DNA from: Pelargonium nanum | Taxonomy: Eukaryota; Streptophyta; Magnoliopsida; Geraniales; Geraniaceae | Assembly: GCA_036897485.1 (NCBI GenBank) | Contig: JAYMTF010000191.1 | Coordinates: forward strand, 1-46,538 | DNA: 46,538 nucleotides | Reading direction: 5' to 3' | Shown: in pieces, positions 1 through 14,248 of the stretch | How positions within the stretch are numbered: position 1 is the first letter of the stretch | Layout of the letters: every line of letters starts with the position of its first letter | Made by a program: the position numbers and the translations under genes | The notes under the pieces: model-generated | What the model saw: only the letters and a program-made list of their open reading frames with translations | The model's database searches: none | What the model was told of the DNA's origin: nothing

Positions 1-92
1 CTGGCGAGGAGATTAGACTTCCCGACGCCGGAGTCGCCGATCAGCACCACTTTGAAGAGGTAATCGTAGTCGTCATCAGCCCTGTACCCCAT
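1..92 (-). CDS. RABA1-type Rab GTPase, N-terminal fragment
   Basis: This is the start of a small Rab GTPase cut by the window edge; 30 codons are visible. The protein begins [20 protein letters not shown] and continues through the P-loop GDSGVGKS. The leading [12 protein letters not shown] stretch is typical of the plant RABA1 (Rab11-like) subgroup, which works in trans-Golgi/recycling endosome to plasma membrane traffic. The ATG (complement of 90-92) is the first Met before the conserved stretch and follows a CT-rich leader at about 100-180 on the plus strand. The switch regions and the C-terminal prenylation motif lie outside the window, so intactness cannot be judged. Confidence 0.9.
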   Translation of the reverse strand, partial: MGYRADDDYDYLFKVVLIGDSGVGKSNLLA

Positions 93-1558
93 TTTTGCCT
101 GTCGTCTCTCTCCCTCTGTGATCGTCCCTCACTTCCTCTCTGCCTCTGTTCTCTTCTTTTCGTCGACGAAAGGAGAGAAACAGAGAGAGAAAGTTTTGTG
201 GATCGGGATCAAACAGCCAAAATGGGTTTCGTTAAGGAAGCGATCTGGGAAAATGGGTTGATAAGGAATTGGCGTTTGAATCCACAAATCTGAGGGAGAG
301 AGAGAAACAAAAATTTGGCACACACCGCCTCTGTGATACAGAGCAGAAGAGAGGGAGAGGTATTCAAAGCATTTTAATACCCTCTCTTTTCTATTTTTAT
401 TTTTTTCACATTATTTATTTTTTTCAGTTTTAATTAGAATATTACAAAAATGAGGTTTATTTATTTTTATCTCCATGTTAATATAGTTTGGCATCTCTGT
501 ACTTTACTGATTTTAGTTTTGGCCCCTAATTTGCATTCTTATACCTTTAATCTCTAATTTAATTAAGTTTTTAGTTTACTCCAAACACATACTATAATCA
601 AATTCGTAACGTCACGTCAACATATCATGTCGGCTAATGAGATAGCGTCAAAGAAAATTCTAATACGTTATTTTTAGAACTTTAGTCTCTAACATTTTTT
701 TTCAAATTTTAACTCCTAAATTGATCTTTTTCACTCTCAACTTGCACATCTATAAATTGTAGTAGTAGATTAAAAAGTAACACTCAAACTATTTTACTTT
801 CAAATTTTTTTAATCATACTAATAATGAACTCGATGTTAGTAGAAGGAAATGATAGAGTTTGATGTGATGGGCACCAAACGGTAAATTTTTGACTAATCT
901 ATATCTCAATTATAAAATTCGAATATTTTGACTTTTATACATTATTTATTTATTTATTTGTCATACCGACCAAATCGAGTCACTTTTCTTCCACACGAGA
1001 GCCGCCAAAACTTGTCAATTCATGTGTTTTTTCATTAACCCATCAATACATTTTAGCCGAGTCCTTGTAAAATTTGAAAAATAAATGTTAGAGAAATGTA
1101 CTTAATTCACATAGGCTGTGAAAACACCACAAGCAAGAGCAGTGTTGTCTGATGTTATAAATCCATGTTACTTCAAAATCACTACTATAGAGTACTAAAA
1201 GACTAAACCAAGACAAAATGACAATTACAGAGACAGATTCTGAAGTCCAATATCAAAGAATTGTCTTATTCTTATAACCCTATTACAAGCAATCTCCTTG
1301 AGAAACAGGCTATTATTCTTCCAACTATGTCTACATCTAAAACTGTTGGAACAAGAGATGTGTGTACTTCAATATTACATCAAAACAAACAAAATTTCTT
1401 GTCATCATTATTGTATCTTATAACAAGTTGTGTATTAAACAAGATTTTCATGTATAATCTAATACATAACCTAGATTGAGGCGTGCTAAAAGAATCGGCA
1501 CAAGGGCCGTCTACCTTGTATCCATGCTCAATGATTGCGACAGTTTGAGGGCAAAGGC
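93..1558. other. RABA1 promoter/leader and downstream spacer of the TypA gene
   Basis: No gene is seen. 93-360 is GA/CT-rich (on the minus strand, a CT-to-GA leader typical of a 5' UTR). The rest is AT-rich, including a short (TTTA)n run near 942-960. 1480-1558 is probably 3' UTR of the minus-strand gene ending at 1559. The open frames here are short and lack recognisable domains. Confidence 0.6.
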
Positions 1559-4500
1559 TTAGTTCTTTGGCTTCTTAACAGCCATCGATTTCCGCTTGTT
1601 AACATCCAGGACCTTTTTCCTTAACCTAATCACCTTTGGTGTAACCTGCACAATGTGATAACGAACAAGCAATACCATTTCAAATAAATTCTTTTGAAAA
1701 CTAAGTGCTCTATGGAAGCTATAGCTTCATTCTATTTCTAAGAAAATATAAGTTGTGTAACTATGAATTATTTATTCAGAAGGACCAAACAAATAGAAGA
1801 CGTTAATCACTAATGGAAAGTAAATGAGGAATGTACCTCTATAAGCTCATCGGTAGCAATATATCCTATGGCTTCTTCAAGAGTAATCTGCATCAGAACG
1901 AATTCATGTCAATCACACATAGCACAAAGACTTCTATTTATCACCTATTATAAGCTGCAACTGTTTTATGCCATGTCATATAGAACTTTTGATATTCACA
2001 AAACTTCATCATAAGCTAGATTGATGGATACTGGTGTGATTCTGGAAGCCCAAAACTCATACTATGCTATATATACAACTCCTTGTTTGGGATTTGGTTT
2101 GGTTGTATAGAGGTTCCCAACTAGATCATAGCTATAAATATAGAACCTCCCACACAACAATTACCAGAGTACAGGCAAATGATACAGATTCAGAGACAAC
2201 AAGGACATTATACATAATTACAGAGAATTTAATCAATAATCCAATGGCTATGAATACATACAATTCTTGGAGGAGTAAGCTTCACAGTCTCTTCCTTGCA
2301 GGCAGAACGGATATTAGTAAGTTCCTTAGTTCTTACTGGGTTGACCTGTTACAATTATTGAAAGGTCAGCACCTATAAGAAAAATTGAAAAAGAAAAGAC
2401 ATGTCGGTATGTATTCTTGTACTTACATCAAGATCCGTGTCCCGTGAATGTTCACCAATAATCATGCCGTCGTATGTCTATAAAATAAGCAAACAATCAG
2501 AAGAAACTCACAGGAAATGACATCTACAACACTTCATCAGTTAAAGTAGATTTGAATAAATACATCAGCCGTATGCCAAATACATTCTAAATGTTCAATT
2601 ACTGTGTTTATATACTTTTCCATAGGACCAAAAATTATTCAAGTTCATGATGAATCAACTAAATCATGAAATGCTCAAACATATTTTCATACAAGTGGGG
2701 ACTGTACTCATGCAGGATCAATAAGCATTCCACGTGCAAGAGTGTTGAAAAACTGACAAGACAGCCAGAAAAAAAGCAGCATTTCAACAGACAAAAAAAA
2801 CTTGTAATATACTAGCGAGGACACCTTGTCCTCTTTATGTACTTCCTTTCTATGTTATTAATATAATTTGTTCTTTTATCTAAAAAGGATCTGGTAAAAT
2901 GGCCAAGTACATCAGGGGATACATTGCATGGTTTGAATTTAAACAATACCGCTCACACAACAGTTACTCCAAAAGGTATTCAATGTATAAGTACATGCCA
3001 ACCACTTTGACCACACATGAATCGACAGCAAAAAAAAAATATATATTAGAAACTGAAAGATAGGATACCTCTACATATATATATAAGCAAAGGCCAATCA
3101 ATCCAGATGCATATGATCTAATTAAGATTATTTTAATTCATATATTTGCAAAACGTAACAACAGGAATAAGGAAGCACATAAAAGCATAAGGATTGATAT
3201 GATTCTATGTATCTAGCTGAAAATCAGATACATGTCATATATTTGTGAATAGTAACAAGTCACAGGAATTAGAAAGCACAAGCAAAAGAGTAATAATAAC
3301 CTCCATTCCAGGTGACACAAAGAGAATTCCACGAGCTTCTAGACTCAATAGTGCATGACTTGTGATAGTACCGAAGCCCATTGATACCTGTGAAGTAACA
3401 AAAAGAAAATTAAATCCGTGATTGCAAGTTGATTGAAGGCATGGGACCAGTTCAGCAACAGTTTCTACATCAACAGGAAGTACGTGTTACTAAAATATGG
3501 TTGCAAAACAACAAAAATGCATTTCAATATCACCAATGACAAAAGTGTTCTACTTAGGACTAGAATCAGAGAGAGACACTGCCTACAAGCTCTTAAAATG
3601 AATACATAGACCAGTTGAAAATAACAAGTGAAAGCAAATAAGAAGTCATGTTTTAATACCACATTATTAATGGTCAACTGTTAGGAGACAGAATTTTTAT
3701 GGCATTAAATTCTGAGAATATTCGAATAGCTATCTAAAAAAAGAGCAAGGAGCTTCCCCTTGAGGTGAATGGAGGTGCAACAGCACAACACAACTAATCC
3801 CAACCATTTACTACCTAAACAACGATAGAGAATTCGAAACTTCCATTCTTTACGCAAGAAATGTTCACTGTAGCATTTATAATCAGTATGCATTTCTTAT
3901 ACACGTACCAAAACTCCTTTCCTGACATTGCCAAGAGGACCTCGATATTTTTCATAGGCTGAAAATAAACAAGAAAGTATTTACAGATATTGCAATGTGT
4001 ATATATGCCCTACTCAAATCAGCAACAACCCCAACTACATTAGAAGAGGAATTAAAACAAGAAATTAAAGAGAAACAGATGAAAGATAGAAAACAAAAGA
4101 AGATATATGTAGAACAAGCATACTCAGGAAAGCGCGGTGCATAAATCCAGTCCCACGTGTGTCACTGCTGAACACACTCCTGTAACCAACCAGACCCCTG
4201 CAGTGCAGAGCAAAAAGGAAAAGTACATTCAATGGATGCATTGAGAAATATGCCCATCGATTTAGAACCCTAAGCATGATAGTTTTAGAGAAAATAGAGA
4301 GGAAAAGAGGAAAAAATGAATAATGCGAGAGTAAATACTGGGAAGCTCATAGCTAATGCATGCAAGTACCAATCAAATTCACTTACAATTTCAAGAGCTT
4401 AAATAATCAATGAAACAGCTAGTACACACAGCACATAGCTAATAGGGAAAGCTCATAGGCTAACTGTTGCTACAAATTATTTGCAACCAAACAGTGTCAT

Positions 4501-7500
4501 AAGACCCTATATACAAGCAAAAGAATATGGTGGATTAAGATTAACTAAATACTAACCTTGATGGACAAGTTAAGCAAATCCTAGTCCTCCCATCATCACC
4601 AGGAACAGCACCCATATCAGTAATCTCAGCTCGCCGATGAGATAGAGCTTCCATAATTAACCCAACATGCTCTTCATTTATCTGTAATACCATTTAAATG
4701 AGTACAGTTCTCATTTCCCTAGGAGAACAAAACCATTATGCCGGATATTCAAAATTCTTACCTCAATGGTTACTTCCTCAATCGGCTCAAGTTTTACCTT
4801 ACCATCAACTTTATACCTGATTCAAGAAAGTAATAAGCTCAAATCTAAAAATGAATTAATAGCCAAAAAAAGAGTAATTGTGTGCGTTTGAGACCAAAGA
4901 CAATCTTTTAAGAATTTGCTCAATCAATATATGATTTAAAGGAGGAAAACTAAGTATGCAGATTTAGCACCCTAATGTTCAGGCGGTCAAAAACCATCAA
5001 TGAGGCCTAATGTGAGAGACCATCGTAGACCCTGATAAACTGGCTTCATTTGAGCACAAATTGCCAAGAATAAAAACATAATACTTTTTTTTCGTAAACT
5101 TCATTGTATTCGATGAAACAGGAACCAAGAGCAATGAAAGCTCAGGACTTTCAGTAACACAACAAATCCAAACAAACCCGCAAAGACATCAAAACAAATA
5201 AAATTTACACAAATAAGAACTTAATTCAAAAGCTGGTAGAATAAAAGTTGCCAAACAAGTTAAGGTCAATGCAAAACTCTAATTCTTAACTTAATTCTTG
5301 AAGAATGTTATATATAATTTCCTAAAGCCTGTCCTACTTAAAGATATATGTTGTGTTTGAAAGAGAGAGTATCAGCAATGAGGATGAGAAAAAGCACTTC
5401 AGCTTAAGCATCTTGGGGAACTCACATGACTCTAGGTGGTGATACAGAGAGCTCGTATCCTTCCCGTCTCATATTCTCAATCAAGATACCTGTGTTTTGC
5501 ACATGGAAATCATAATTCGGCAGATTAAATTTAATCGTAAAAGTAAACTGACAAGCAACAAAAGTCATCTCTTCATCTAAATTTGGAGGTAAAATACATA
5601 AAAACTGTGATTAGAAAGTCGTGGAACAGACCTAGTTGGAGCTCTCCCCTCCCCTGAACTTCAAACGAATCAGATAACCCTGGAAGCACATTAATGGCAA
5701 GATTTGTTTCTGCTTCAGCCATGAGCCGATCACCAATTTTACCCCCAGTCAGCTAGAAGTACATTGACAGTAAATTATCTCTTCAACAAGTACATGGATA
5801 CAAAAAGACACACATGCCTAAAGCTATTATGGATAAATAACAGGCATTCAAAGCAAGGTTAAACATAAAAACTAAATGGCAAATTCTCTATTAGGCTGTA
5901 AACAAAACATTAACAGTTCCAGTGGTGACCGAAGTAAAATCGGATATAGAACAGTATAAGCATAAAATGATTTACAAGAAGAAGAAGAAGAATGTGAAAT
6001 GATTGAGAGCAAACAACACATAATAATTGATAACAAAAAAAGCAGAAGACTTACATGGGTACCATCACGACCAGCCAAAGGAGAATCATTGACACTAAAA
6101 GTCATGGAAATCGTTGGAGGATCTAACTCAACTGCGGGCAATGCAGTCGTAACCTGGCAGATACAAATATAAGTCAGTTTCAACTTGTAATTGGATGGAT
6201 AATCAGGTTAGAAAATGAGACTTATTGCTTCAACTTAAACCAAAATTTGATGCCCAGTAATTTATTTTTGGTTAATTCATAACAGAAAAGTCTATCATTA
6301 TTATCTCACCTAGAGCCAGTCGAACTACACAGTTATGACACTCTCATCAAACTCTTTCTGTATGTACAGTCCAAGGAGGGGTGATATAAAACAAGCAACA
6401 TGGAACTGAACAATACCAGCTAAGAGGTTAGACTTACTACTTAGAATCAGCTAGCTTTACGGAATAAATAGGATGTCATATTATGATATCTATCACAACA
6501 TTATAGTTTTCTCTGATCCAACGCATAAAGGGTTGGCTCATGACGTTGCATTAACTCCTATATTCATGTTAGATTCCATAGCCAGAGGAAAACAGCTCAG
6601 AGCATATACAGAACAATGTAACTACACTATAAAGATAAAGTAAGGGGACCTGTATTAGCTTTTTTATTAAAAGAAAGATAGTAACGATAAACAGTCCGAG
6701 GAAGATTGCAAAGAAACACAATTGAACATCTCTGAATCAAAATAAAATGCACACAGATACCTCTATGCTTGCCACTGTATGACCTATTGATGGACCACTT
6801 AACCCGGCCATTGATATAATATCTCCCGCTCCAGCAGCATCAAGTAGGGCCATGCTTGTTCCCTTCTTTTTCATTAATTTGACAACCTGGAAGGCAGAGA
6901 ATACATATTTAAAAGAGTATTTTCATGACTAGAATACACCATGGTACCAATTTTGAACAGAATTGTGTGACATTTGGCTTTTATATTGAATTTCAGATAT
7001 CCGTTTTCTTAATTGTTTTAAACCCAAATCTCTTGTTGAGTATTGTCAACGTGTGTGGGATTTAACATAGTGTGATTTTACTAAATAAGTTTTAATTGCT
7101 TCTTAAATCTATCAACACATTTTCAATTTTAATCTTACCATGAAGCTTGTATAATAGCACATTCACTTTAAGAAAAGAAACAAGTTACTACAGTTAAATC
7201 CAGTATTGGTATCAATCACCTTTGATTGTTGATTTATTCTTTTAATCTAAACAGTTCTCAGAATTAATCTATCATTTGTTCCTTTGTTTGTTTGTTGATC
7301 ATATTTCCTTTCCAAGTAAAGAATAAGATGGCCAAGCACCTTACAAATCAGCCAATAACCAATATGCAACAATAAGAAGTAATAACAATATTACAAACAA
7401 AAATAATGTAAGAGAACAAAGTACAGAGCCACAAACCCTTCCATCCTCAATTTTCTGGACCCCAGATTCTGCATGACGAAGTCCCTGTATTCGGTCACCA

Positions 7501-10500
7501 ACACGTACGACTCCAGAAGTAACACGCCCCGTCAATATTCGTCCAAGATAGGAGTCCTTTTCCATCATGGAAACCTGAACAGCACCATTCAGTATCGTAT
7601 TTTATGTTACCATAAGGAGGAAAAGCAAGAACTAAAAATGAAACAGATATACAAAAAGATGGAAAAGAATAATAATAATGGTAAAATACTATGATAAGAG
7701 GTCAAGAAAATAACAATAATACACTATTACTGCCTCACAAATACATCAACTATTTTATCTCAAGACAACAGGTGCCAAAGAGGATGTTACAAGTTATAGC
7801 CAACCAATAAAAACAGTCATCCATTTATAGAGAACAATACCACTAGAAAATGCCATAGTCAAAGGGGATTAGTGATTAATATCATTCAAATGGAAACCTT
7901 ACAGAAAGAACGCAACTCACAACCTGTAAATAGCCTATATTGGAGAGATCTCCATCTGGTGCTGAGAGTCACACAGACACTTGTAACTAATTGATGAAGG
8001 AAGTTTAGTTCATTTCTTTTTTACTAGCATGTGTGCAATCCTCTTTACAAGAATTGTGTTTAATGTAAAAAAACTCTATAAAACCTATTTCCACACAAGC
8101 GGGAGGAAATTCAATTAACAGAACAGCTAAATTGCAAGTAACTTACAAAGGCATTTCAATAAACAAAGATGCACATATGCAACAAAACAAGAATGAAATA
8201 AACATAAAACAGTAGAGACAGGCAAGTAATTCTTGAATTGATCCATCAACAATCAAATACCAACCAGCATTTGAAAAGGTGCATCAACGCTTGCTGCAGG
8301 TGGTGGAACATATCTGACGATTGCATCAAGCAACTGAGACATATTCTTTGCATCAGTAGGAGGTTCTTTAGTAAAAGTGGTGGAAGCCCATCCTTCTTTA
8401 GCAGAAGCATACAGAACTGGAAAATCTAGTTGCTCCTCTACAACAAACAATAAAGATAATTCATGTAAATTAGTTTTCCATCTAGCTCATCATTAATTCC
8501 AGTCAAGTAATGATGAAAACAAGTGAAATCAAGGAGTTTTTATAATTCCATATCCATGCACCTGTAGCACCAAGATGTGCAAATAGATCAAAAACTAGGC
8601 TCTCAACTTCATCACACCTCTCTTCAGAAACTGCATGAAAAACATTGAAGAAGAAGAACATGAGGGCTAACTTAAAACTGATAACAAGATCATTAAAATA
8701 TGGCATGATCACTTAAGAGATGAACATGTGCTACTAATTACAAAGTATAAACTACCTACTGATCATGGCTATTAATGGTGAGCGCCATAGCACAAGGCGC
8801 AGCACGTGGTCATCGCATTGGAATATACCAAGTTACGGCGATTTGCAAAAGGCACGTATTCTTGCAGGCACATGTCAGAACGCAAATATGGTGCACCATT
8901 TTAAGCATATTAAGATTATAAAATAAAGGGAAAATAAAAGTGAAGTCACAAAGGTATGCAATAAGGTTACATGCACTGCAGAGTTTTGGTATTCCAGACT
9001 TTCAGTTTCAAATTCTCCTCCCACAACCACGAGAACTAATTTTTCACCAATGAAAAAAATTCCACAAGAACTAATTGTTCATATGTCACAATAAATAAAA
9101 CATCAATGCCTACATAAATTTGTTTTGAATGGTTGACACTAATATAAAATACATAAAAATTTATAAAATTGTCATACCCGAAGGTCTGTCTACTTTATTT
9201 AGAAGAAGAATAGGACGCAGCCCATACTTCAAGGCTTTTGCAAGAACAAATTTAGTTTGTGCAAGTGGACCTTCACCGGCATCTACAACAAGAATTGCTC
9301 CCTCCACCATACCAACAACCCGTTCAACCTATTTTCAACGAAAAACAAATTAATAAGAATAAAAATGCAATAGTACATGCATTTCCAAAAATAGCAAATT
9401 AAAATATTAAATAAAGTGTGACGCAGAAGCGTTGAATCCCCTCCATAGAGCCCCCAACTTAATTGCCCTCTTTCTAGGTTATTCTCATAAATTTACCAAT
9501 TTCTAAGCATAACTCATGCAACTTACAAGATGGCCACTTCTGTCCCTAGAATTGGAGTGTTGGAATATGCTGATTTCCTATGTATCATGAGATTTGATTG
9601 TGTAGTTAAAAGTGGGATTTGATAGAGTAAAATATGAGAGTTAGATTGATTCTTGTAATTTGTTTCCTATTATGTATTTCTCCTACACTAATTATAAATA
9701 TGAGTCTTTTGTAGCATATTTCGGACTTCGGGCATTTCGGTGTGGATGTGACCTTATGGCCATACCATGTATTTCTTTAGTCTACTCTCTTCATTCCAAT
9801 TATCTCTCTCCCCCACATAATCTTTCCTTTAGATTTCAACATGGAGCTACTAGTTAATCCATTCTTTGAAAATTTTCATTTTTTACAACATATTGAACTA
9901 TTTTCGGTGAGCCATGCATGCAGGGAAGTAAAGTTGACCATCACCCGGATCTTTGCATATAGCATAAGTATATTGTAACAATGACAAGGCCAACATCACT
10001 AGTGATAAAACATCATAAAATACTGGTTGCATGTTGTGATTAAGATTACACTTGACATCCTTTCCTACTACTAGATGAATAAATCATTCATGTAGTTCGA
10101 ATATGTTCCTAAATTAACACCTATAGCAAATCTTAAAAATCTATTTACTATGAGTTCTAAGTAAAAGCAAAAGATCATGGATTTAGATGATGCATACTTC
10201 TCCACCAAAGTCAGCATGTCCAGGTGTATCCACCATGTTTAGCTCATTCTCCTTCCATGCAATTGTTGTAACCTTCAAGAAGATAACAATGATCCCCAAA
10301 AAAAAAAAATTATTCTCAGTAAAATCAATAGATATCATCAGTACAACATCACTACAATCTCAAAGAAAAGAACCAAAGTTCCATTTTTTACTTAAATTCC
10401 TCACCAACGAAACGAATCCACCTAGTACCCAAATAAAAATTACGAACCTTAGATGCGATAGTGATGCCACGCTCGCGCTCGAGGTTGATGGAATCCATGG

Positions 10501-10774
10501 CACGCTCATGGGGAATGTCAGCTCCACACTGGCGGAGAAGGCGGTCCATGAGAGTGGTCTTTCCGTGGTCGACATGGGCAATAACAGCCACGTTGCGGAG
10601 GCGATTCGGGTCGAGGGTGGAGTCCGGGGCAGGGGAGGGGGCAGATGCAACAGAGAAGGCGCGTGAGAGGGGAGTGGTGGCGCGTGGGCAGAGGTGTGAT
10701 CTGATGGGATCCAACGGCGAGAAGAGCGACTTGCGAGATGAGGACCAGAGCGAGCGAATCAGAGGACCCACCAT
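1559..10774 (-). CDS. TypA/BipA-type elongation-factor GTPase, organellar
   Basis: A ribosome-associated translational GTPase of the TypA/BipA family, most like Arabidopsis At2g31060. Nineteen exons were placed by hand: 10774-10448, 10272-10198, 9328-9178, 8630-8562, 8437-8265, 7574-7437, 6886-6761, 6153-6055, 5752-5632, 5489-5426, 4816-4762, 4681-4557, 4197-4124, 3958-3909, 3387-3301, 2477-2427, 2345-2262, 1887-1837, 1645-1559. The spliced CDS is 2007 nt (668 aa), all GT-AG and in phase. An Arg/Ser-rich N-terminal region (about residues 1-55) looks like an organellar targeting peptide. G motifs are AHVDHGKT, the RERGITI switch, [10 protein letters not shown] and NKVD. EF-G-like domains follow ([35 protein letters not shown]), and the end is basic ([12 protein letters not shown]). 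Organelle targeting is inferred. Intron 2 carries a solo LTR. Confidence 0.93.
9553..9846 (+). mobile_element. Solo LTR (Copia-type) with 5-bp target duplication
   Basis: 9558-9841 (284 bp) begins TGTTGGAA and ends TTTCAACA, so it has the TG...CA ends and short inverted termini of an LTR. It is flanked on both sides by the same 5 bp, TGGAG (9553-9557 and 9842-9846). A TATAAATA box at 9693-9700 lies inside, as expected for an LTR promoter in the plus direction, opposite to the host gene. No internal retroelement sequence or second LTR is present, so it is a recombination product (solo LTR). It sits in intron 2 of the TypA-type gene. The Copia assignment rests only on size and termini. Confidence 0.85.
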
Positions 10775-10867
10775 TTGTTGAGGTAGAGAAGTTGCAACCG
10801 GGTGGTGTCGTCTTGGAATTGTGGTGATTTACAGAGGAAACATCACTCCCGTCACATGTGCGAGCGA

Positions 10868-10984
10868 TAGGGTTTAGGGGTTTGGTGTCATAGAAAGGAT
10901 TAGGCTTATTTTATTGGGCCTCTTGTTTGTTTCCTATTACTAAATGGGCCTCATAAGTTTCCATAATATTGATATATAGGCCCA
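10868..10984 (-). promoter_or_regulatory. Telo-box and site II-like motifs upstream of the TypA-type gene
   Basis: On the minus strand, AAACCCTA (telo-box; complement of 10868-10875) lies about 95 bp upstream of the start codon. TGGGCC/GGCCCA motifs (10915-10920, 10945-10950, 10979-10984) lie behind it. Telo-box plus site II (TCP-binding TGGGCC) is the known arrangement in plant promoters of ribosomal and organellar housekeeping genes, which fits the product. Function is inferred from motif and position. Confidence 0.5.
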
Positions 10985-11295
10985 ATAAATATGCAATCTT
11001 GCATGAACCTAGTGAACTTGTCTTGCCAAGAGTACTATGGATTGTTGTAACTAGTGGCATGTTTTTTGTACTTGTATAGTTGACAAGAGTACTTAGAACT
11101 TAGAAGTTAAAAACAACCTTTGAGAAGATAAATGTCACTATTACAAATTCAAATCCAAACTTTTGAAGTTCTCAAACGCTTTATGTGGATCAAATATTGA
11201 TTCTCAAACACGTCATAGACGTAAACATTATAAGAACTTTTTTTAAAAAAAATCTACAGCAAAGCACATGGTCTTGGCTTCCTTCGTCTTTTCTT
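10985..11295. other. Spacer between the TypA-type and ROP genes
   Basis: AT-rich spacer with no gene of its own. Its right end (11254-11295) is not ordinary UTR: read in the ROP frame it still encodes the missing ROP tail. See the ROP entry. Confidence 0.6.
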
Positions 11296-12945
<1,650 letters not shown>

Positions 12946-14206
12946 CTAACACATGCATATAGTAGGGTAACAGCACCGTTTAAGGATGGCACAAGTGCCT
13001 GACTCGTCCTTGCCACCGCGTAACATCCTCACATAGCCAGCCTCTCCCCACCTTGTGCCCCATGAATTCTTTACCCTTTTCTTCACCATAACCAACTATT
13101 GTCACTGCATGATTGAGCCTAGAGCCACAGTAGTCACTGAAAATACCTTCTGAATACAACTGAAACGCGTAGCTTTGTCCATCAATGGCAGCAGAGACGG
13201 GTTGCTTGGACAGTACATACAGCAGGGCAGTCTCATTATTGGAAGGTACACTCTTGTATCCGGATATTTTCACTTCTACATTCTTGGTTATGCTTTCATT
13301 GCACTCGTCGTCTCTTGCAGTGTAAGGATAGTCCTCGTCCTTCACGAGCCCTCCTTTTTTAATGTAAGTGAATGCTCTCTCCATAGTCCCTCCGTTGCAA
13401 CCTTCGTCCCCGTTTTTCCGGTCACAGTCCACAAGCTGTTGCACTGAGAGCTCCACAAGCTTCTTTGTCTTGATCTGGAAAAGGCCTTCCACAGCAGATA
13501 CTGCAGAGAACGCCCAACAGCTTCCTGGAAGTAGATAAATAGTTAAAGGCCCGTTTAGTTGTAGAAAACAGTTTTCATTTTCTTCTATTTTCCAGTTTCC
13601 TGCTTTCCAAATAGATGTTGTGCAACTAAACAAGTTTTCCAGTTTTCTGAAAACAGATACTAATGAAAATACATTACCACAGTGTCCTTGATTCTTTACA
13701 GGAGTTACAGCGCCTTTCTTGACCCAATCCACAGAATCTGGCAAACCCGCTGGCCCGGGCGGATCAGCCTTATCATGTCTCACATCTGGATGCTCTGGAA
13801 GCTCGACGCCAAGGTAGGTTGACGTGAATTCCTCATTTGTCATGTCTGCGAACTCATTGTCCGCGAGAGTGAAGCTCAGGTTTTTGGAATTGATGTACTC
13901 AATGTACCTTAGATTGTTTTGGTAAATGGCGAACCGGTGTTCATATTCGACCTTGTCTTTGTATCTGCGTCCGTATCGATGTATCCAACTGTCGTACCTC
14001 TTCCTGATCATGTTGTCTGAGGCATCATGAGATTGTGCTAATGTAGTCATGAGATCATTGATCAAGTCTTTTGAGCCATGATGAATTAGTGTAGTCAGTG
14101 TGTTGAAAGGCTTGTTTTCTGCAGAGATTGTGCTTAAAAATGTGAGTGAGATACAGAAAGTTATGAGACTCAAGCAAGCTCTCTTCAAGATCAGAGGCTC
14201 TGTCAT
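12946..14206 (-). pseudogene. Papain-like cysteine protease (C1A), frameshifted near the catalytic Asn
   Basis: A secreted or vacuolar papain-family protease with two exons (14206-13678 and 13524 leftward; the phase-1 intron splits the codon before SCWAFS). A signal peptide follows MTEPLILKR. The prodomain has an ERFNIN-type helix (EYEHRFAIYQNNLRYIEYIN) and NEFADMT. The mature domain begins about LPDSVDWVKKGAV and has the oxyanion Gln (KNQGHCG), catalytic Cys (GSCWAFS), CNGG and catalytic His (LNHAVTIVGYG). Just after GKEF the frame breaks: the expected WLVKN is missing. The remaining WGTRWGEAGYVRM...SGTCAILKRCCYP is intact only in another frame, ending at TAG 12946-12948. The unshifted frame ends in an aberrant tail at 12980. 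The catalytic Asn is lost, so no active enzyme is expected. An in-frame upstream Met (14248) exists, but 14206 gives the better signal peptide. Confidence 0.85.
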
Positions 14207-14248
14207 GGTTAAGTGTAGAAGTAGCTTTATAAACATTGGATAGTACAA

